DNA of 64,000 nt from Chondrus crispus (taxonomy: Eukaryota > Rhodophyta > Florideophyceae > Gigartinales > Gigartinaceae), in NCBI RefSeq assembly GCF_000350225.1, contig NW_005179050.1, positions 1-64,000 of the forward strand. Direction: 5' to 3'. Under the pieces are notes generated by a model, which had not been told where the DNA came from, did not search any database, and saw only the letters and a program-made list of their open reading frames with translations. The translations under genes and the position numbers were made by a program. Below, in pieces: positions 32,083 through 43,447 of this stretch (position 1 is its first letter; every line of letters starts with the position of its first letter).

Positions 32083-33210
32083 TTACCCCGCTTGCGTGCA
32101 CGCGACTTGCCACGGCAAGGGTAACTTCTTGCTTCGGAAATATCTCACCACGGCGCTGCGCGGCAATTTTGCGACCGGTTCCCACGTCGCGTCCTTCGTT
32201 TCATAGCCATACCATTTCACCCTGAGGATTAATTCCTCATCTTGATACCCGTGATCGATTATCTTTTCTATCTCGTACTCAGCGTTCTCATTTTCTTCCT
32301 CGCGTCCGGGGCTAATTTCTTCTCCCTCCTGACGATTTTCAGACTCCTCCAACTCTTCTGAATTACTTCTCCTCTGCAGGTCTTGCGGTATCCCCGTTGA
32401 CGGATTTCGACTGACAACATCTTCATCGTCCTCTAACATCTGCGCTCGCGTGGGAGGACCATCCTCACTCTCCATCGCGTCGCGTTCTGGATTTTCCCCG
32501 CGCCCGCCGAGGAACTGTAGAGCCTGTTGTAGGCCTGATATCAGCACCTGTTCCATCGGACTTGGGGCCAATTGTACTCGATCTCGCGAAACGCGTTCCT
32601 CTTGATCGCCAATGGCGATGACCACCGTGTTGCTTTCTGATTGTTTGACGGCGTACGGGCCAGTGGCCACTTGTGCAAGCTTGTGTTTGGGTTGTGTAGC
32701 GGTGTCTTGTTCCTTCCGAAGGAACACATAGGACCCTACAGGTATGTCGTACTTCGGCTGGCGAACCCTCCCATAAAAGTTTCGCTTGTATCTGGCCTGT
32801 TCCTTGCGTAAGCTCTTATTCGCGGTCCTCATCAGACTTCCCAAACATGATTGCCACTTGAGGTAATAGGCTCGCGGGGAACTAAATCGTTCCAAATGCG
32901 GCTGCACTTGCAGCGCGAGACTTCTCGGTGCCTGAACTAGTACCAGCTCAAAGGGGGCAATGTTCGTAGTTTTATGAACTTGTGTGTTGTAGGCGAGCGT
33001 CACAGCGTCGCTAAATAAATCCCAATCCTTTGGATGATCTCCGATATACTTCCGTAGCGCGAAAAGTATAATTCGATTAAATCTTTCCACTTGGCCGTTG
33101 GCTTGCGGGTGGTACGTAGTCGTGAAGACGTTCCAAATACCAAGCAATCGACAAATATTCTGGAAGTACTTGGCGGTGAACTGCGTCCCGTTGTCGGACA
33201 GCAGCTTCAC
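32083..33210 (-). mobile_element. Integrase C-terminal half and chromodomain of the older Gypsy (fossil)
   Basis: An open stretch of 375 codons: DNGTQFTAKYFQ (second catalytic Asp region), YHPQANGQVERFNR with the catalytic Glu, the GPYAV.. SH3-like part, a long acidic linker (EEENENAEYEIEK), and a chromodomain with the cage words YEIEKIIDH, LRVKWYGY and ATWEPVAKL. Confidence 0.88.
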
Positions 33211-33215
33211 CGGGG

Positions 33216-33901
33216 TGTAGTATAATCCCCCCCTGGGGCTTTTTAGTTAGATTAGATCAACAACGGGATCTAGTGCTGTAGAGCCCGATGCTCTACAGTA
33301 CTACTGCGCGTGGCCACGTGTACCCCTCGGGTACCGGGCGCACGCGTGCACACGTGCACACGTGTACCGCGCGGGACGGAAGCGCGCGCACACACGTGTA
33401 CTGTCAGCCACGATGGCTGACAGTATTACAGTACGGTCCGATCTGTACTACAGTAGTCCACTACAGTACTTCGGTACTGTAGTGTTATAGATTGTTTTGT
33501 ATATTAAATATGGAGCAGACCGGCGGGGTGGAGGAAGACAAGCACGGACTTGTCACCCACCGACCGTCAAAGTCCGACTTCCCGCTTATTTCTAAGGTAA
33601 CGCTCGCTAATTACCTTAGAAGCGGCACCGAGCGCAGGTTGAGGACGCGCGCGGTACGCCCACGAGCCGGCTCCGCCTCCGCCCGTCGGTACTGGATCGC
33701 TACCCAGTACCGCGCCGGGGCGTCGAGGCGTCGAACCGCTCGCGCGTACCGGCGTCCTCCCCGTTCCCGCTCTACCACGCTACCCGGGCCCGCTGCCCGG
33801 TGCCGTTAGCTGGTGTCCCGCTTCACCCCCGTCTTCCCGATCGACAAGAGTCTCGGTCGAACTGTGCATACACCCCTATCGCTGGGGGTGTTTATGCTAC
33901 A
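33216..33901 (+). repeat. 5' LTR of the young Gypsy
   Basis: 686 bp. Contains three strong hairpins in a row (33276-33298, 33400-33424, 33459-33484; the last has a TTCG loop), repeated CACGTG words and a TATATTAAATA promoter-like stretch near 33500. Confidence 0.92.
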
Positions 33902-33981
33902 GTGGTCTCCCAACCTAGAAGACCCTGGAGTCCGATCTCCGAGAAGACTTCCGCATCCCTCCGCGAACCGATCGCGTCGAG

Positions 33982-36552
33982 ATGAGCCAAGAGTTTGAGC
34001 CCTCGATGCGCTCCGAAGCGGCGGATCTGAGTCCGGCCGCTGTGCAGTTCCCATCTGCCCTGTCGGGCGACGGCGACGCAGGTCCTCGTGACCGCGAACC
34101 GTCGCTCGGATCCTCCGAGGAAAGAGCGGCGGCGATGTTCGAACGCATAGCCGAACACATGGAGGAAGTCCGTACTTCCCTTGGGATCGATGTATCGGAC
34201 CATGTATACACTCGATGTATGGCCGAACTCCGCTCCCTGCGTGAAGGGAGGTTCGATAGAGTGACGCAGTCCTTAGAGAATCTCCGAGCACTGATCGACG
34301 AGTTACACTCGCGGATAGTGCTCGTCGAAGACTCCCGTTTCGCCTCGCCCGGACCGTCCGGGCAAGGTCGCCCTGAGAGGCCGACCTCGGTGAGACGACC
34401 CGAGGACCGAAGCTCTCCGACCGCAGAGCAATTGGGTGCGTTCGCGCACCTCTCCGCTGAGCTCAACCCCACTCGTCGGCGTGCTCGTGACATGGAACGT
34501 ACCATGGCCGAAAGGCTACCCGGTGCCCCTTCGAGAGGGCCCGGTGGTACCGAACCTCCGAGCGCCGCCGCCCCCGAAGGTTGGCGTCCGACTGGTGCCG
34601 CTACCAGTCGGACTGCAGAAGGAAGCCGTCCTCCGATAGACGCGAACTTCGCGTCTGAGACCCAAGCCTTGCCGCCTATCGCCGGAAGTAGGCGGCAAGT
34701 GGACCGCGTATCGTACGCGGACGAACAGGACCGTGGAGGAGCCGCCCGCGGATCCGGAGAACCGATGTTCTCCGTCGATCCCCGCTGGGGCGGCTACCCG
34801 CCGGCGAGTTACGCCGAGCATCCAGGTCCGGTAGACGTCCGTACGCTACCGGTTACCTCCTTCGGCACGCTGGGTCCCGCTGAACCCGGGCTCAAGCCGG
34901 TACATACGATGATCCAAGAGTTCAGCGCCGTTGCTGACTATCGTATGTACCGCTTGGATAACACCTCGAGGCTCGTTACCTCGGGTGACGCGGGACGGAT
35001 CGCGAAGTACGTCCAACGCTGTCGTGGGATCCGTCCCACGATGCGCAGCTTCGACGGTACCGACCCGATCCAGCTGCTGCCGTTTTTGAAGGATATCCGA
35101 ATCACCTTCAACTTGCAACACCTGACCGAAGGTGTTGCGGTACGAGTCCTCGCGCACTTCCTCGAGCGCGACGCGGAGCGCCTGTATACGAGTTATACGA
35201 TGCGTGGCCTCCGCGCCGGCCAGCTCCATGACGACGTGAGCTGGCCGGGGCTCGTGAATCAATTATTAAAACGCTACCTCACGGACGACGTGTTAGGTGA
35301 AGCGTACGACGCTGTCGCTACGGCGCGACAGCAATCGCATGAGACGGAAAGCACGTTTGCTGACCGACTCGAGACTGCCGCGTTCCGATGCACGGCAGTG
35401 TTCTCCGAACAGTCCCTCGCGCACTACTTCGTGCGGGGACTTGCACCGGCCACCCGTGCCGCAGTATCCGAAACTGTGCAAAGGCTGCCAGGCAGTCAGA
35501 AGACCGATCTTCCGACCATCCGCCGTATCGCCACGGCGGAAGGTACAACGTACCGCGCTCGGCGCGGTTTACCTCTGCCGGAGTCGAAACCGGCAGGGAG
35601 GGCTGGCAGGACTACGAAGTGCGCCGCGACAAGTTCGCCCGCCTCGACCCTCCATATCGGGGAGGATGAGTGGCAGGCCGACCCTGTCCTCATTACGCAA
35701 GGAGCAGGGCCCGTGGGGGCACGAAACCCCTCACCGATGTCGACCGGAACAACATCGAGTTACGCGACCGCATTCGCGGCCACTCCGACAGTGGCAAGGG
35801 GCACGGACCCCCGCGTCGCCGAGCTCGATATCTCGAATCGAGATAAGGGAAGCGCCTCGCCCCGCGTGCCCCTCCTCACCGATGAGGAGGCGCGGCACGC
35901 GGCGACCTTCGCCTCAACGGACGGCAGCGCGTACGTGTGCTGGCTATGCCGTACGTACGGGCATGCCATGTACGCGTGCCCGTTCCTGTCGCCGGAACAA
36001 CGAATGTTCACGGCGTACAGGAACTACCGCTACCAGATGGAGACGCGCCCGGGGGCGCGTAATCCCCTCCGGCAAGCGGCGGGCGAGGGCCGTCCCCCGC
36101 GTCATGGTTTCTCGAACCGATCGGGTGGGGGCGCACGCTTCGCCCCCCGTGGAGGCGGGTACCGTCGTAACGAAGTCGATCGTCGGGATCGACCCGCCTA
36201 CCGCCAGGCGGACACAAGATACCCGCGCCAAGAGCAGAGAGGGGACCGAGACCGTTCTCGGTTACCCCAACAGGTACAAAATGCGATAATGTACCTGCAA
36301 GACTGGGTAGAGGATCCGTACCCTCTACCCACGGAGGGTCACGAAGGCGAGCCGACTCGCTTCGTCCCCCATATCCTGCGACGACCGGACGCCGCAGGTC
36401 AAGGCCCGGAAGTACCCGAATACTTCGCCAGGGCCGCTGAGCCGCAGTGGGGGAATCGTCCCAACCCACGCGGACGGCTACCCGAAGAAGACCTGGCCGT
36501 CGATAGCCAGGAGGTTAGCTCCGACAGCACAGGTAGTTCGAAAAAAGGGTAA
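33982..36552 (+). CDS. gag of the young Gypsy
   Basis: An 856-codon open frame from ATG 33982. It has a disordered Ser/Pro/Arg-rich N-terminal half, a gag capsid-type core (FDGTDPIQLLPFLKDIRI, AHFLERDAERL, FVRGLAPATRAAV; about 35040-35520), a CCHC knuckle CWLCRTYGHAMYAC at about 35938-35979, and a basic Arg/Gly-rich tail. It ends nine bases before the pol frame. Structural protein of the intracellular particle in this family. Confidence 0.85.
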   Translation: MSQEFEPSMRSEAADLSPAAVQFPSALSGDGDAGPRDREPSLGSSEERAAAMFERIAEHMEEVRTSLGIDVSDHVYTRCMAELRSLREGRFDRVTQSLENLRALIDELHSRIVLVEDSRFASPGPSGQGRPERPTSVRRPEDRSSPTAEQLGAFAHLSAELNPTRRRARDMERTMAERLPGAPSRGPGGTEPPSAAAPEGWRPTGAATSRTAEGSRPPIDANFASETQALPPIAGSRRQVDRVSYADEQDRGGAARGSGEPMFSVDPRWGGYPPASYAEHPGPVDVRTLPVTSFGTLGPAEPGLKPVHTMIQEFSAVADYRMYRLDNTSRLVTSGDAGRIAKYVQRCRGIRPTMRSFDGTDPIQLLPFLKDIRITFNLQHLTEGVAVRVLAHFLERDAERLYTSYTMRGLRAGQLHDDVSWPGLVNQLLKRYLTDDVLGEAYDAVATARQQSHETESTFADRLETAAFRCTAVFSEQSLAHYFVRGLAPATRAAVSETVQRLPGSQKTDLPTIRRIATAEGTTYRARRGLPLPESKPAGRAGRTTKCAATSSPASTLHIGEDEWQADPVLITQGAGPVGARNPSPMSTGTTSSYATAFAATPTVARGTDPRVAELDISNRDKGSASPRVPLLTDEEARHAATFASTDGSAYVCWLCRTYGHAMYACPFLSPEQRMFTAYRNYRYQMETRPGARNPLRQAAGEGRPPRHGFSNRSGGGARFAPRGGGYRRNEVDRRDRPAYRQADTRYPRQEQRGDRDRSRLPQQVQNAIMYLQDWVEDPYPLPTEGHEGEPTRFVPHILRRPDAAGQGPEVPEYFARAAEPQWGNRPNPRGRLPEEDLAVDSQEVSSDSTGSSKKG

Positions 36553-36560
36553 AGACGGTT

Positions 36561-39500
36561 ATGTACACGCGGTCGCGTGAGCCGTCTCTTCCCCACGAAC
36601 TAGACCCGACCCCGCGTGCTCGCCAAGGACACGGGGGGTATTGTCCGATAATACATCCCCCGCTACCGGAGGCGAACACGGGAGCTCCTGTAATGCCGAT
36701 ACAGGAGAGAGCGCACGTCGAGGCCTCCGAAGGCCCGACGTTAGGAGAACAAGACACGGGGACAGCCGAAGTCCCGGTGAGGCGTAACGAAGGCGACGGG
36801 GGCAACGACGACCGAAAAGATTCGGTCGACCCCCTGACTCTCGCGAGCCCAAGGTCGCCGCAGAAAGGTCCGTGTCGTACGGACTCGAGTAATCCGAGGG
36901 GCGTCACTGATCCGCGGACGCCCCAAGGAAGGGGGAGAAGGAAACGCAAGCGGGGCCAGCACCGAAATCGAAGGCCCCGGCGGAACGACCTTACCGATAA
37001 GGTCGCCCCGAAGGTTGTCGACGGCGTCATTTGCCTTCTGACGTCGAAGATCTACAACGTCCTCGGCTCGATAGCCACAGAGGGAAATGCATTTAAACCC
37101 CGCACGATCGCCGTTGATATTTGCTCGGGGTATAATCTGGTGAGGAAGGCCGACCTTCCCCCCGATTGGACGCGTTACGTCGTGCACGACGCACCTCTGC
37201 CACGATTGGCAGGCGCGAATAGCAACCCCCTCAAGCTTTCGGCCGTCGTCCGCCTGGCCGTGCCGTTGAGGAACACGTTGTTCCGAATTCCGTTCGTAGT
37301 GGCGGACCGGCTGGCCGTGCCAATCCTCCTCGGCACGGCCTTCATCGATACGCACGTGCGATGTATCGACATCGAAGCTCAACGAATGGAGCTACGCCAA
37401 GGCGGTTCTGTCGCTATCGTCGACGGAAAGGGGGAGTCGACTCCCCCTACCAGGCGACACGGACGACACACGGGTCGGCCGGACGTACGCGAGGAGGCCC
37501 CGCAGGCGATCCGAATCGCCCGCTGGGTTACCATCCCCGCGATGTCACAAGCCCGTGTGCGTGTGACAACCGCGGGGAGGGGCCTCGTGTTCCTGGAGCC
37601 CAAGCCCTCACTCCAACACCGACATGGAGTGAGGCTGACGAGTGGCGTCGCGGAGGTCCTACCGAATCAGACCTTCGACGTCATCGTCGCGAATTTCTCA
37701 CGACGAGAAAGGCGGCTTCCGAAGCACACCGTCGTGGGATACGCGAGGCGCAACCCCCTCGCGATCCTCACTCCCGAACGTAAGGTCGCCGAGGGGATCG
37801 CGCACGCGCTGCACCTGACCGACTTGACGGATCAAGTCGGTGGGGTAGGAGTTGGCCGATCCAACTCCGACGATAAGACCACCGCCGGGGGTGGGGGGGT
37901 CGACCCGGACGAACGGTCGCCTTTATGCCCACCGACGTCGAGGGGTACTGTACTCCCCCAGAAAAAGGATCCCGAAAATCCACCGATGGATTGGGAAAAA
38001 GAGATCGACCTGTCATACATCGACGATGACAAGCTCCGTGGCCACGTACTCCAGATGCTCCGTAAGCACTCGAGTCTGTGGAGCGGTGCGCTTGGAACGA
38101 TCCAAGCCACGGAGCACCGCATTCCCCTCGAACCGGGAACGAAACGGATTCGTTCTATGCCCTATGGGAAGGGCCCGGCCATGCGCGAAATGGTCGCCAA
38201 GGAGGTCAACAAGATGTTGAACGCAGGGGTTATCGAACCCGCGAGCACCGAGTGGGCGTCCCCGGTGGTGCTCGTACCGAAGAAAGACGGCTCTCTTCGG
38301 TTCTGCGTGGACTACCGGCGTCTCAACGCGAAGACGGCAGCGGATTCGTATCCGCTGCCACGGATGGACGACTGCATCGACTCATTGGGAGATGCAGCCG
38401 TCTTCACCACGTTGGACTGCAATTCCGGTTATTGGCAGATCCCGGTCGCTCCGGAAGACCGGGATAAGACCACGTTTACGACGCACATGGGCACGTTTCG
38501 CCACTTGCGCATGCCGTTTGGACTCAAAGGGGCACCGGCCACCTTCCAACGTGCGCTTGACATAATACTCTCCGGAGTCCGCTGGCAAATATGCCTCGTC
38601 TACCTGGATGATGTCATCGTGTTCTCCCGTACGCACGGAGAACACGCGAGGCATCTCGATACCGTCTTGAGCTTACTGCGGAGTTCCGGTATCTCCCTTA
38701 AGCTCAAGAAGTGCAGCTTCTTCCGACCGAAGGTGCACTACCTGGGGCACGTCATCTCCCTAGGCAAGTTGAGCGTGGCCGATACGGCGGCCGATGCTTT
38801 CAAGACGTTCACGTTCCCGAGGACGTTGACGCAAGTGCGCTCGTTCCTCGGGGCGTGTAACGTATACCGCCGATTCGTTAAGGGGTTCGCTAAGATTGGG
38901 CGTCCTCTGACCGACATGACGCGCAAGGATTCGGATCCCGATCTCTATAACCCCACGGAGCTGCAACTTCAGGCGTTCCAGAACCTTAAGAGGTGCATGA
39001 TCGCTCTGTTGATCCTCGCGTTGCCCCGGCACGGTCGTCCGTACATGATAGACACCGACGCGAGTGCCTACCAACTCGGCTGCACCTTACTTCAGAAGCA
39101 CGAAGAGCCGAACGACTGGCGGCCCGTGGGGTATTGGTCGTACTCACTGTCCGATAGTGAGCGCAACTACAGCGCTACCGAACGCGAGTGCTTCGCCGTA
39201 GTGTGGGCCGTCCGCACACTACGGCCGTACGTAGAAGGCACGAAGTTCACCGTACGTACGGACCATGATGCCCTCCGATGGCTCATGTCACTCACCGAGA
39301 GTTCCGGAAGACTCACCCGGTGGCGGCTACGTCTGGCTGAATACGACTTCACCATTCAGTACCGCCCCGGACGCGTGCATCAGGTTCTCGATGCCCTGTC
39401 ACGACTCGTGTCGCCGAAGGTCGCCAATGACCCTCGCCCCACCGTCGAGGTGGATGACGACATCCTCACTTTCGACGGGGGCACGACAGTTCGAGACGTA

Positions 39501-39710
39501 TCGAACGAGCTCGCGGACCACTCTTGTACCGCGAGTTGTGATCATCAGGCCGTCCATGTCTTCATAACGACACGGAACCAAGCCAAAGCCCGAACAAGGT
39601 CGCGCGTACGGACGCGCGACGAACCGAGAGGCGACGACGCAGCCCCCGCTCTCCAAGGACCCAATTCGTTTTGGGAAGAGAACGACGACTTCGACGCTGC
39701 CGACATCTAG
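36561..39710 (+). CDS. pol of the young Gypsy: protease, RT, RNase H
   Basis: A 1049-codon frame from ATG 36561. An aspartic-protease-type region (about 37100-37390, ILLGTAFIDTHV), RT (about 38210-38800) with CVDYRRLNAKT, MPFGLKGAPATFQRAL and YLDD at 38601-38612, RNase H (about 39040-39400, IDTDASAYQLG, ATERECFAVVWAV) and the end of the tether domain. Gag and pol lie in different frames, as is common when pol is made by frameshift or reinitiation in this group. Confidence 0.88.
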   Translation: MYTRSREPSLPHELDPTPRARQGHGGYCPIIHPPLPEANTGAPVMPIQERAHVEASEGPTLGEQDTGTAEVPVRRNEGDGGNDDRKDSVDPLTLASPRSPQKGPCRTDSSNPRGVTDPRTPQGRGRRKRKRGQHRNRRPRRNDLTDKVAPKVVDGVICLLTSKIYNVLGSIATEGNAFKPRTIAVDICSGYNLVRKADLPPDWTRYVVHDAPLPRLAGANSNPLKLSAVVRLAVPLRNTLFRIPFVVADRLAVPILLGTAFIDTHVRCIDIEAQRMELRQGGSVAIVDGKGESTPPTRRHGRHTGRPDVREEAPQAIRIARWVTIPAMSQARVRVTTAGRGLVFLEPKPSLQHRHGVRLTSGVAEVLPNQTFDVIVANFSRRERRLPKHTVVGYARRNPLAILTPERKVAEGIAHALHLTDLTDQVGGVGVGRSNSDDKTTAGGGGVDPDERSPLCPPTSRGTVLPQKKDPENPPMDWEKEIDLSYIDDDKLRGHVLQMLRKHSSLWSGALGTIQATEHRIPLEPGTKRIRSMPYGKGPAMREMVAKEVNKMLNAGVIEPASTEWASPVVLVPKKDGSLRFCVDYRRLNAKTAADSYPLPRMDDCIDSLGDAAVFTTLDCNSGYWQIPVAPEDRDKTTFTTHMGTFRHLRMPFGLKGAPATFQRALDIILSGVRWQICLVYLDDVIVFSRTHGEHARHLDTVLSLLRSSGISLKLKKCSFFRPKVHYLGHVISLGKLSVADTAADAFKTFTFPRTLTQVRSFLGACNVYRRFVKGFAKIGRPLTDMTRKDSDPDLYNPTELQLQAFQNLKRCMIALLILALPRHGRPYMIDTDASAYQLGCTLLQKHEEPNDWRPVGYWSYSLSDSERNYSATERECFAVVWAVRTLRPYVEGTKFTVRTDHDALRWLMSLTESSGRLTRWRLRLAEYDFTIQYRPGRVHQVLDALSRLVSPKVANDPRPTVEVDDDILTFDGGTTVRDVSNELADHSCTASCDHQAVHVFITTRNQAKARTRSRVRTRDEPRGDDAAPALQGPNSFWEENDDFDAADI

Positions 39711-41273
39711 CGCGCCGAAGACCCCGAGGCTGGCGTGCTCGACGCCCCGGTCGCCCCACCGCAGGACGACCTTCCGGCCCCTCTTACGATAGAGGAGATA
39801 GTCGAGGAGCAACGCGTGGATGACTTCTGCCAAACCGTTTTGGCACGACAGTCAGAGTCCCGGGACTCCGCGTTCTTCGAGGACCACCAAGGGGTGCTCA
39901 AACGGAGACACCCCTTCGACCCTGATATCGTTCAGGTGGTGGTACCTCGGACGCTTCGCGCCAGGCTCCTTCGCCTGTGCCACAACCCGGCCATCGCGGG
40001 GCACCCGGGCCAGAACCGTATGTACTACGCACTTCGACGCGAGTACTACTGGCCCCACTTGGCCGCAGACGTAGCAGCCACGGTGCGAGGGTGTCGAAAC
40101 TGCGCGATGAACCGGGTCAAGCTGAGGAAACATCTCAACCGATTAAGGTTGTTTCCAGCTATGAGGCCCCTCGAGAGCCTCGCAATCGACATCTTGGGGC
40201 CGCTCCCCAAGACGAAGACAGGAAAACGGTTCCTGCTCGTGATTACGGACCGCTTCAGTAAGCTGACGCAAGTCGTTGCGCTCCGCACGATAACAGCGTA
40301 CACGGTCGCAGTTGCGTTCTGCGACTCGTGGGTGTTCAAGTATGGCGTCCCTCGCACGTTGCTTTCGGACAACTGCCCTCAGTTTAATGCCCAGTTCTTC
40401 CACAGCACGTGCCGCGTTCTGGGGATAACGAATTTGTACACTTCGGCGTACCATCCCCAGACGAACTGGCAAGTCGAGTGATATAACCGAACAATCGCCT
40501 CGATGCTCCGGAACTACGTGGGTGAACACCAGGACGACTGGGATGTGTACGTGGGGCCGCTTACGTATGCGTACAACTCCCACGTACATCGCACCACACG
40601 CACTACGCCGTTTGAGCTCGTGCTCAGCAGGCCACCGCTGGAGTTCTCTCTCCGACGGGCGGACGGCGACGCGCCCCCTTCCGATAGGGGGAACCAACGT
40701 GCCGAGTTCCTCAAGACCTTGGACTCGACTATCCAAAAGGCCTACGGGAGCCTGCATCGGACGCAGGCTCGCTACAAGCGCGACTTCGATAAGCGCATAC
40801 GACGTATTAATTCCCGGCTCCGTCCCGGAGAATACGTATATCTCAACCCCACCGATGGGGCTAAGACATCGAACAAGCTCGCCTCGCCGGCTGTCGGACC
40901 CTACCGCGTGCTCGCCAATGACCGCCGAACCATCACGATCGATCGTGATGGGGTCACCGAGCGAGTCTCTGCCGACCGCTGCGTGTACGCGCCGTCTCCG
41001 ATAGACGCGCCACGAGCAAGTACGACGACCCCGCGGGACCTCGCCGATAAGGTCACCGCGGGAACGCAGTATGCCGTTGAACGGCTACTGAGACATCGAG
41101 TCATGGAAGACGGAACTACGGAGTTCCTCATCAAGTGGGCAGATTACGACGCGCCCACTTGGACTGCGCGGACTCACGTCCCGGAGGAGTTGGTCTCTCG
41201 TTACGCCCAACGCCTCCGGAGGCGCACCGGCAGAAGCCTCTCCCCAGACGTGAACGCGGACGTTCACGCTTAA
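39711..41273 (+). mobile_element. Integrase and chromodomain region of the young Gypsy
   Basis: H2C2 zinc finger (AGHPGQNRMYYALRR, CRNCAMNRVKLRK), core with SLAIDILGPLP and LLSDNCPQFNAQFF, YHPQTN, then a GPYRVL SH3-like part and a chromodomain (AVERLLRHRV...FLIKWADYDAPTW) at about 41070-41215. Ends NADVHA at 41273 and is followed at once by CTTAAGGGGG, a first purine tract. Confidence 0.85.
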
Positions 41274-43447
41274 GGGGGAGGCCGGAACCGCTCCGTTACG
41301 GATAAGGGCATATCGACGAGCTCGCCTGAACTTAAGAGTCTGCTCCTGGAATTAGAACTTTTTGTCGCTAATCACGGCGCATGCCATGATTTAATTTTGG
41401 GAAGATTTCTTCCTCAGACGACAGCGCACCAATCAGGAACCGTGCTCTGATTTTTTGGCAGAAATTGTTTTCGCGGGAAATTACGACAATTTTTGGGATG
41501 ATTTTCTGATTGCGCCGCGGACGGAAAAAGGGTCGCAGCACACGTGTATTACAAAAAAAAGTCCCAATTCACGGCGCATTCCGTGTGGGAAATGGGTACC
41601 CTCCCCCGCAAATGGGATGACCGGAGGAGGCACCCCACCAAAGCCGAGCGTGGCGGACGACGTCCCGCTGCGGGGCCCACTGGCTGAGAATCGGGAAGAC
41701 TCCGACAAAGACACGGCCTCGAGCTTTCCACCGACCTTTTTCCACGCACCCCGCGCGTGGGCATCGGAGCCGCGCTCCAGCGCCCTCGCCACGACGCCAA
41801 GGACGCTAAGGAGAGAACGGACGCCGTGCGTATGCGCCCTTGCCGCGGTGGCGAGGGGCGCGCTGAAGGAGAGAACGGACGCCGTGCGTCTGAGTTCTCG
41901 CCCCGGTGGCGAGGCGGCGCGCTGAAGGAGACGAATGCCACGCGCTCGCGCCCCCGCCCCCCGGAAGGCGAGGGGCGCGAAAGATAAGGGCAGGCGCCGC
42001 GCGAGAAGACGAATTCCCCGTGCTGTACCAGCGCGCCGCGCCCTCGCCTCAGACGGAGAGGGACGCCAAGTGAAAGACCACCGCCCGCGCGCTCGCGCCC
42101 CCGCCTCCGGACGGCGAGGGGCGCGAAAGAAGACGACTACTGCACGCCCTGCCCTCGCCACCGACGGCGAGAGGCATCAAGAAGAACGACCGCGTCGCGC
42201 GCCCTCGCCCTGAATGGCGAGGGACGCCGAGGATAAGAACGTTCGTCGCAGGTTGGGCCCTCGTCACCGATGGCGAGGGGTCCCAAGAACAATACGAGCT
42301 TCAGTGCGTCCCGCGCCCGCGCCTCGATGGCGATGGGCGCGTTGATAAGGAGAATACTGCGCGCTCTGCCCTCGCCCCGATTGCCTGGGGGGGACGAAGA
42401 TGACACCCGCGTAGGATCTTGCCTCGGTGGAACCGGAGCGCGAGAAGCGCCGGAAAAAGTCCTCGGGGAGCGCCGCGGGCCGAGCTTGCGAGGCCCAGGC
42501 GCTTCCACGCGGACTTTCCGCCGCACCGCAGCGCGGAGTGGGGCCGCGGGCCGGGTACTCCACGCGACGGGAATGACAGGCAACCGCGCTGCCCTACAAG
42601 CCCTCGCCGCCGACGGCAAGGGGGCCAAGAAGAATTGCATGCGTCGCGCGGCGTTGCGCGTCGCGCTCTCGCCATCGGCGGCGAGGGCCGACAAGGATAA
42701 GGATCGTCGTTGGGCGTCGTCGCGCGCCGCGCCTTCAGCATCGGTGGCGAGGGCTGCGAAGAATAAGGACCGGCGTCACGCGTCGTTGCGCGCCGCGCCC
42801 TCGCCATCAGTGGCGAGGGCCGACAAGGATAAGGATCGTCGTCGCGCGTCGCCACGCGCCGCGCCCTCGCCACGGACGGCGAGGGCCGGCAAGTCCACTG
42901 TACGACGAGGGGCGGTACCGACCGCCACCGCCCGAGGCACAGGCGCCGGCGCGCCCGCCACGAAGGCGAGGTATGCCAGATAGAAAACGGACTTCGGGTC
43001 TTCGCGCTCTCGCCTGGACGGCGAGCGGCAAGAAGAAGGGTAGCGAATGACTACGCACCCGCCAACAGATCAGACTAACCCCGCTCTCCCGCGCCTCCGG
43101 CCGCCAAGAGGAAGCGATACAATTGGTCAGCACGCCGCACGTCACCGCCCTCACCTCTGTCACACCGCACGTCGCTGAAAAAAAAGGGGGAGAGAAAACT
43201 CTGACGAAGGAAAGGCCCACGGACGCGCACAAGGTCGCGCGGGAAGGGCAGAGGGGGTCAAGGCAGGCTAAGAAAAGGGACGAGCAGTCGGCACGCGCGC
43301 AAATGAACGCGAACAGAGAAACAGAGGACACTGACCGGGGGGCGGAGTTGTTAGAGGGAACGGAGGCGATCGTTCCGATAGCGCGGTCGGACATTTCTCT
43401 AGCTCTACAACCCGTGGACGCGGACGTCCCCGCTTAAGGGGGGGGCG
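41274..43447 (+). repeat. GC-rich hairpin-repeat tail of the young Gypsy
   Basis: 2.2 kb between pol and the 3' LTR. From about 41775 to 43035 roughly 18 copies of a stem-loop core CCCTCGCC-N6-GGCGAGGG recur every 50-66 bp; four at 42650-42900 have a 66-bp unit (22 codons) and keep frames open on both strands. The region ends with GACGCGGACGTCCCCGCTTAAGGGGG, nearly the same as the end of pol at 41260-41280, so the element end seems to be present twice around the array. Confidence 0.8.

Noticed and set aside
41481-42161. Minus-strand frame of 226 codons in the hairpin region
   Set aside because: Arg/Ala/Pro low complexity produced by the palindromic repeats; the same repeats open frames on both strands.
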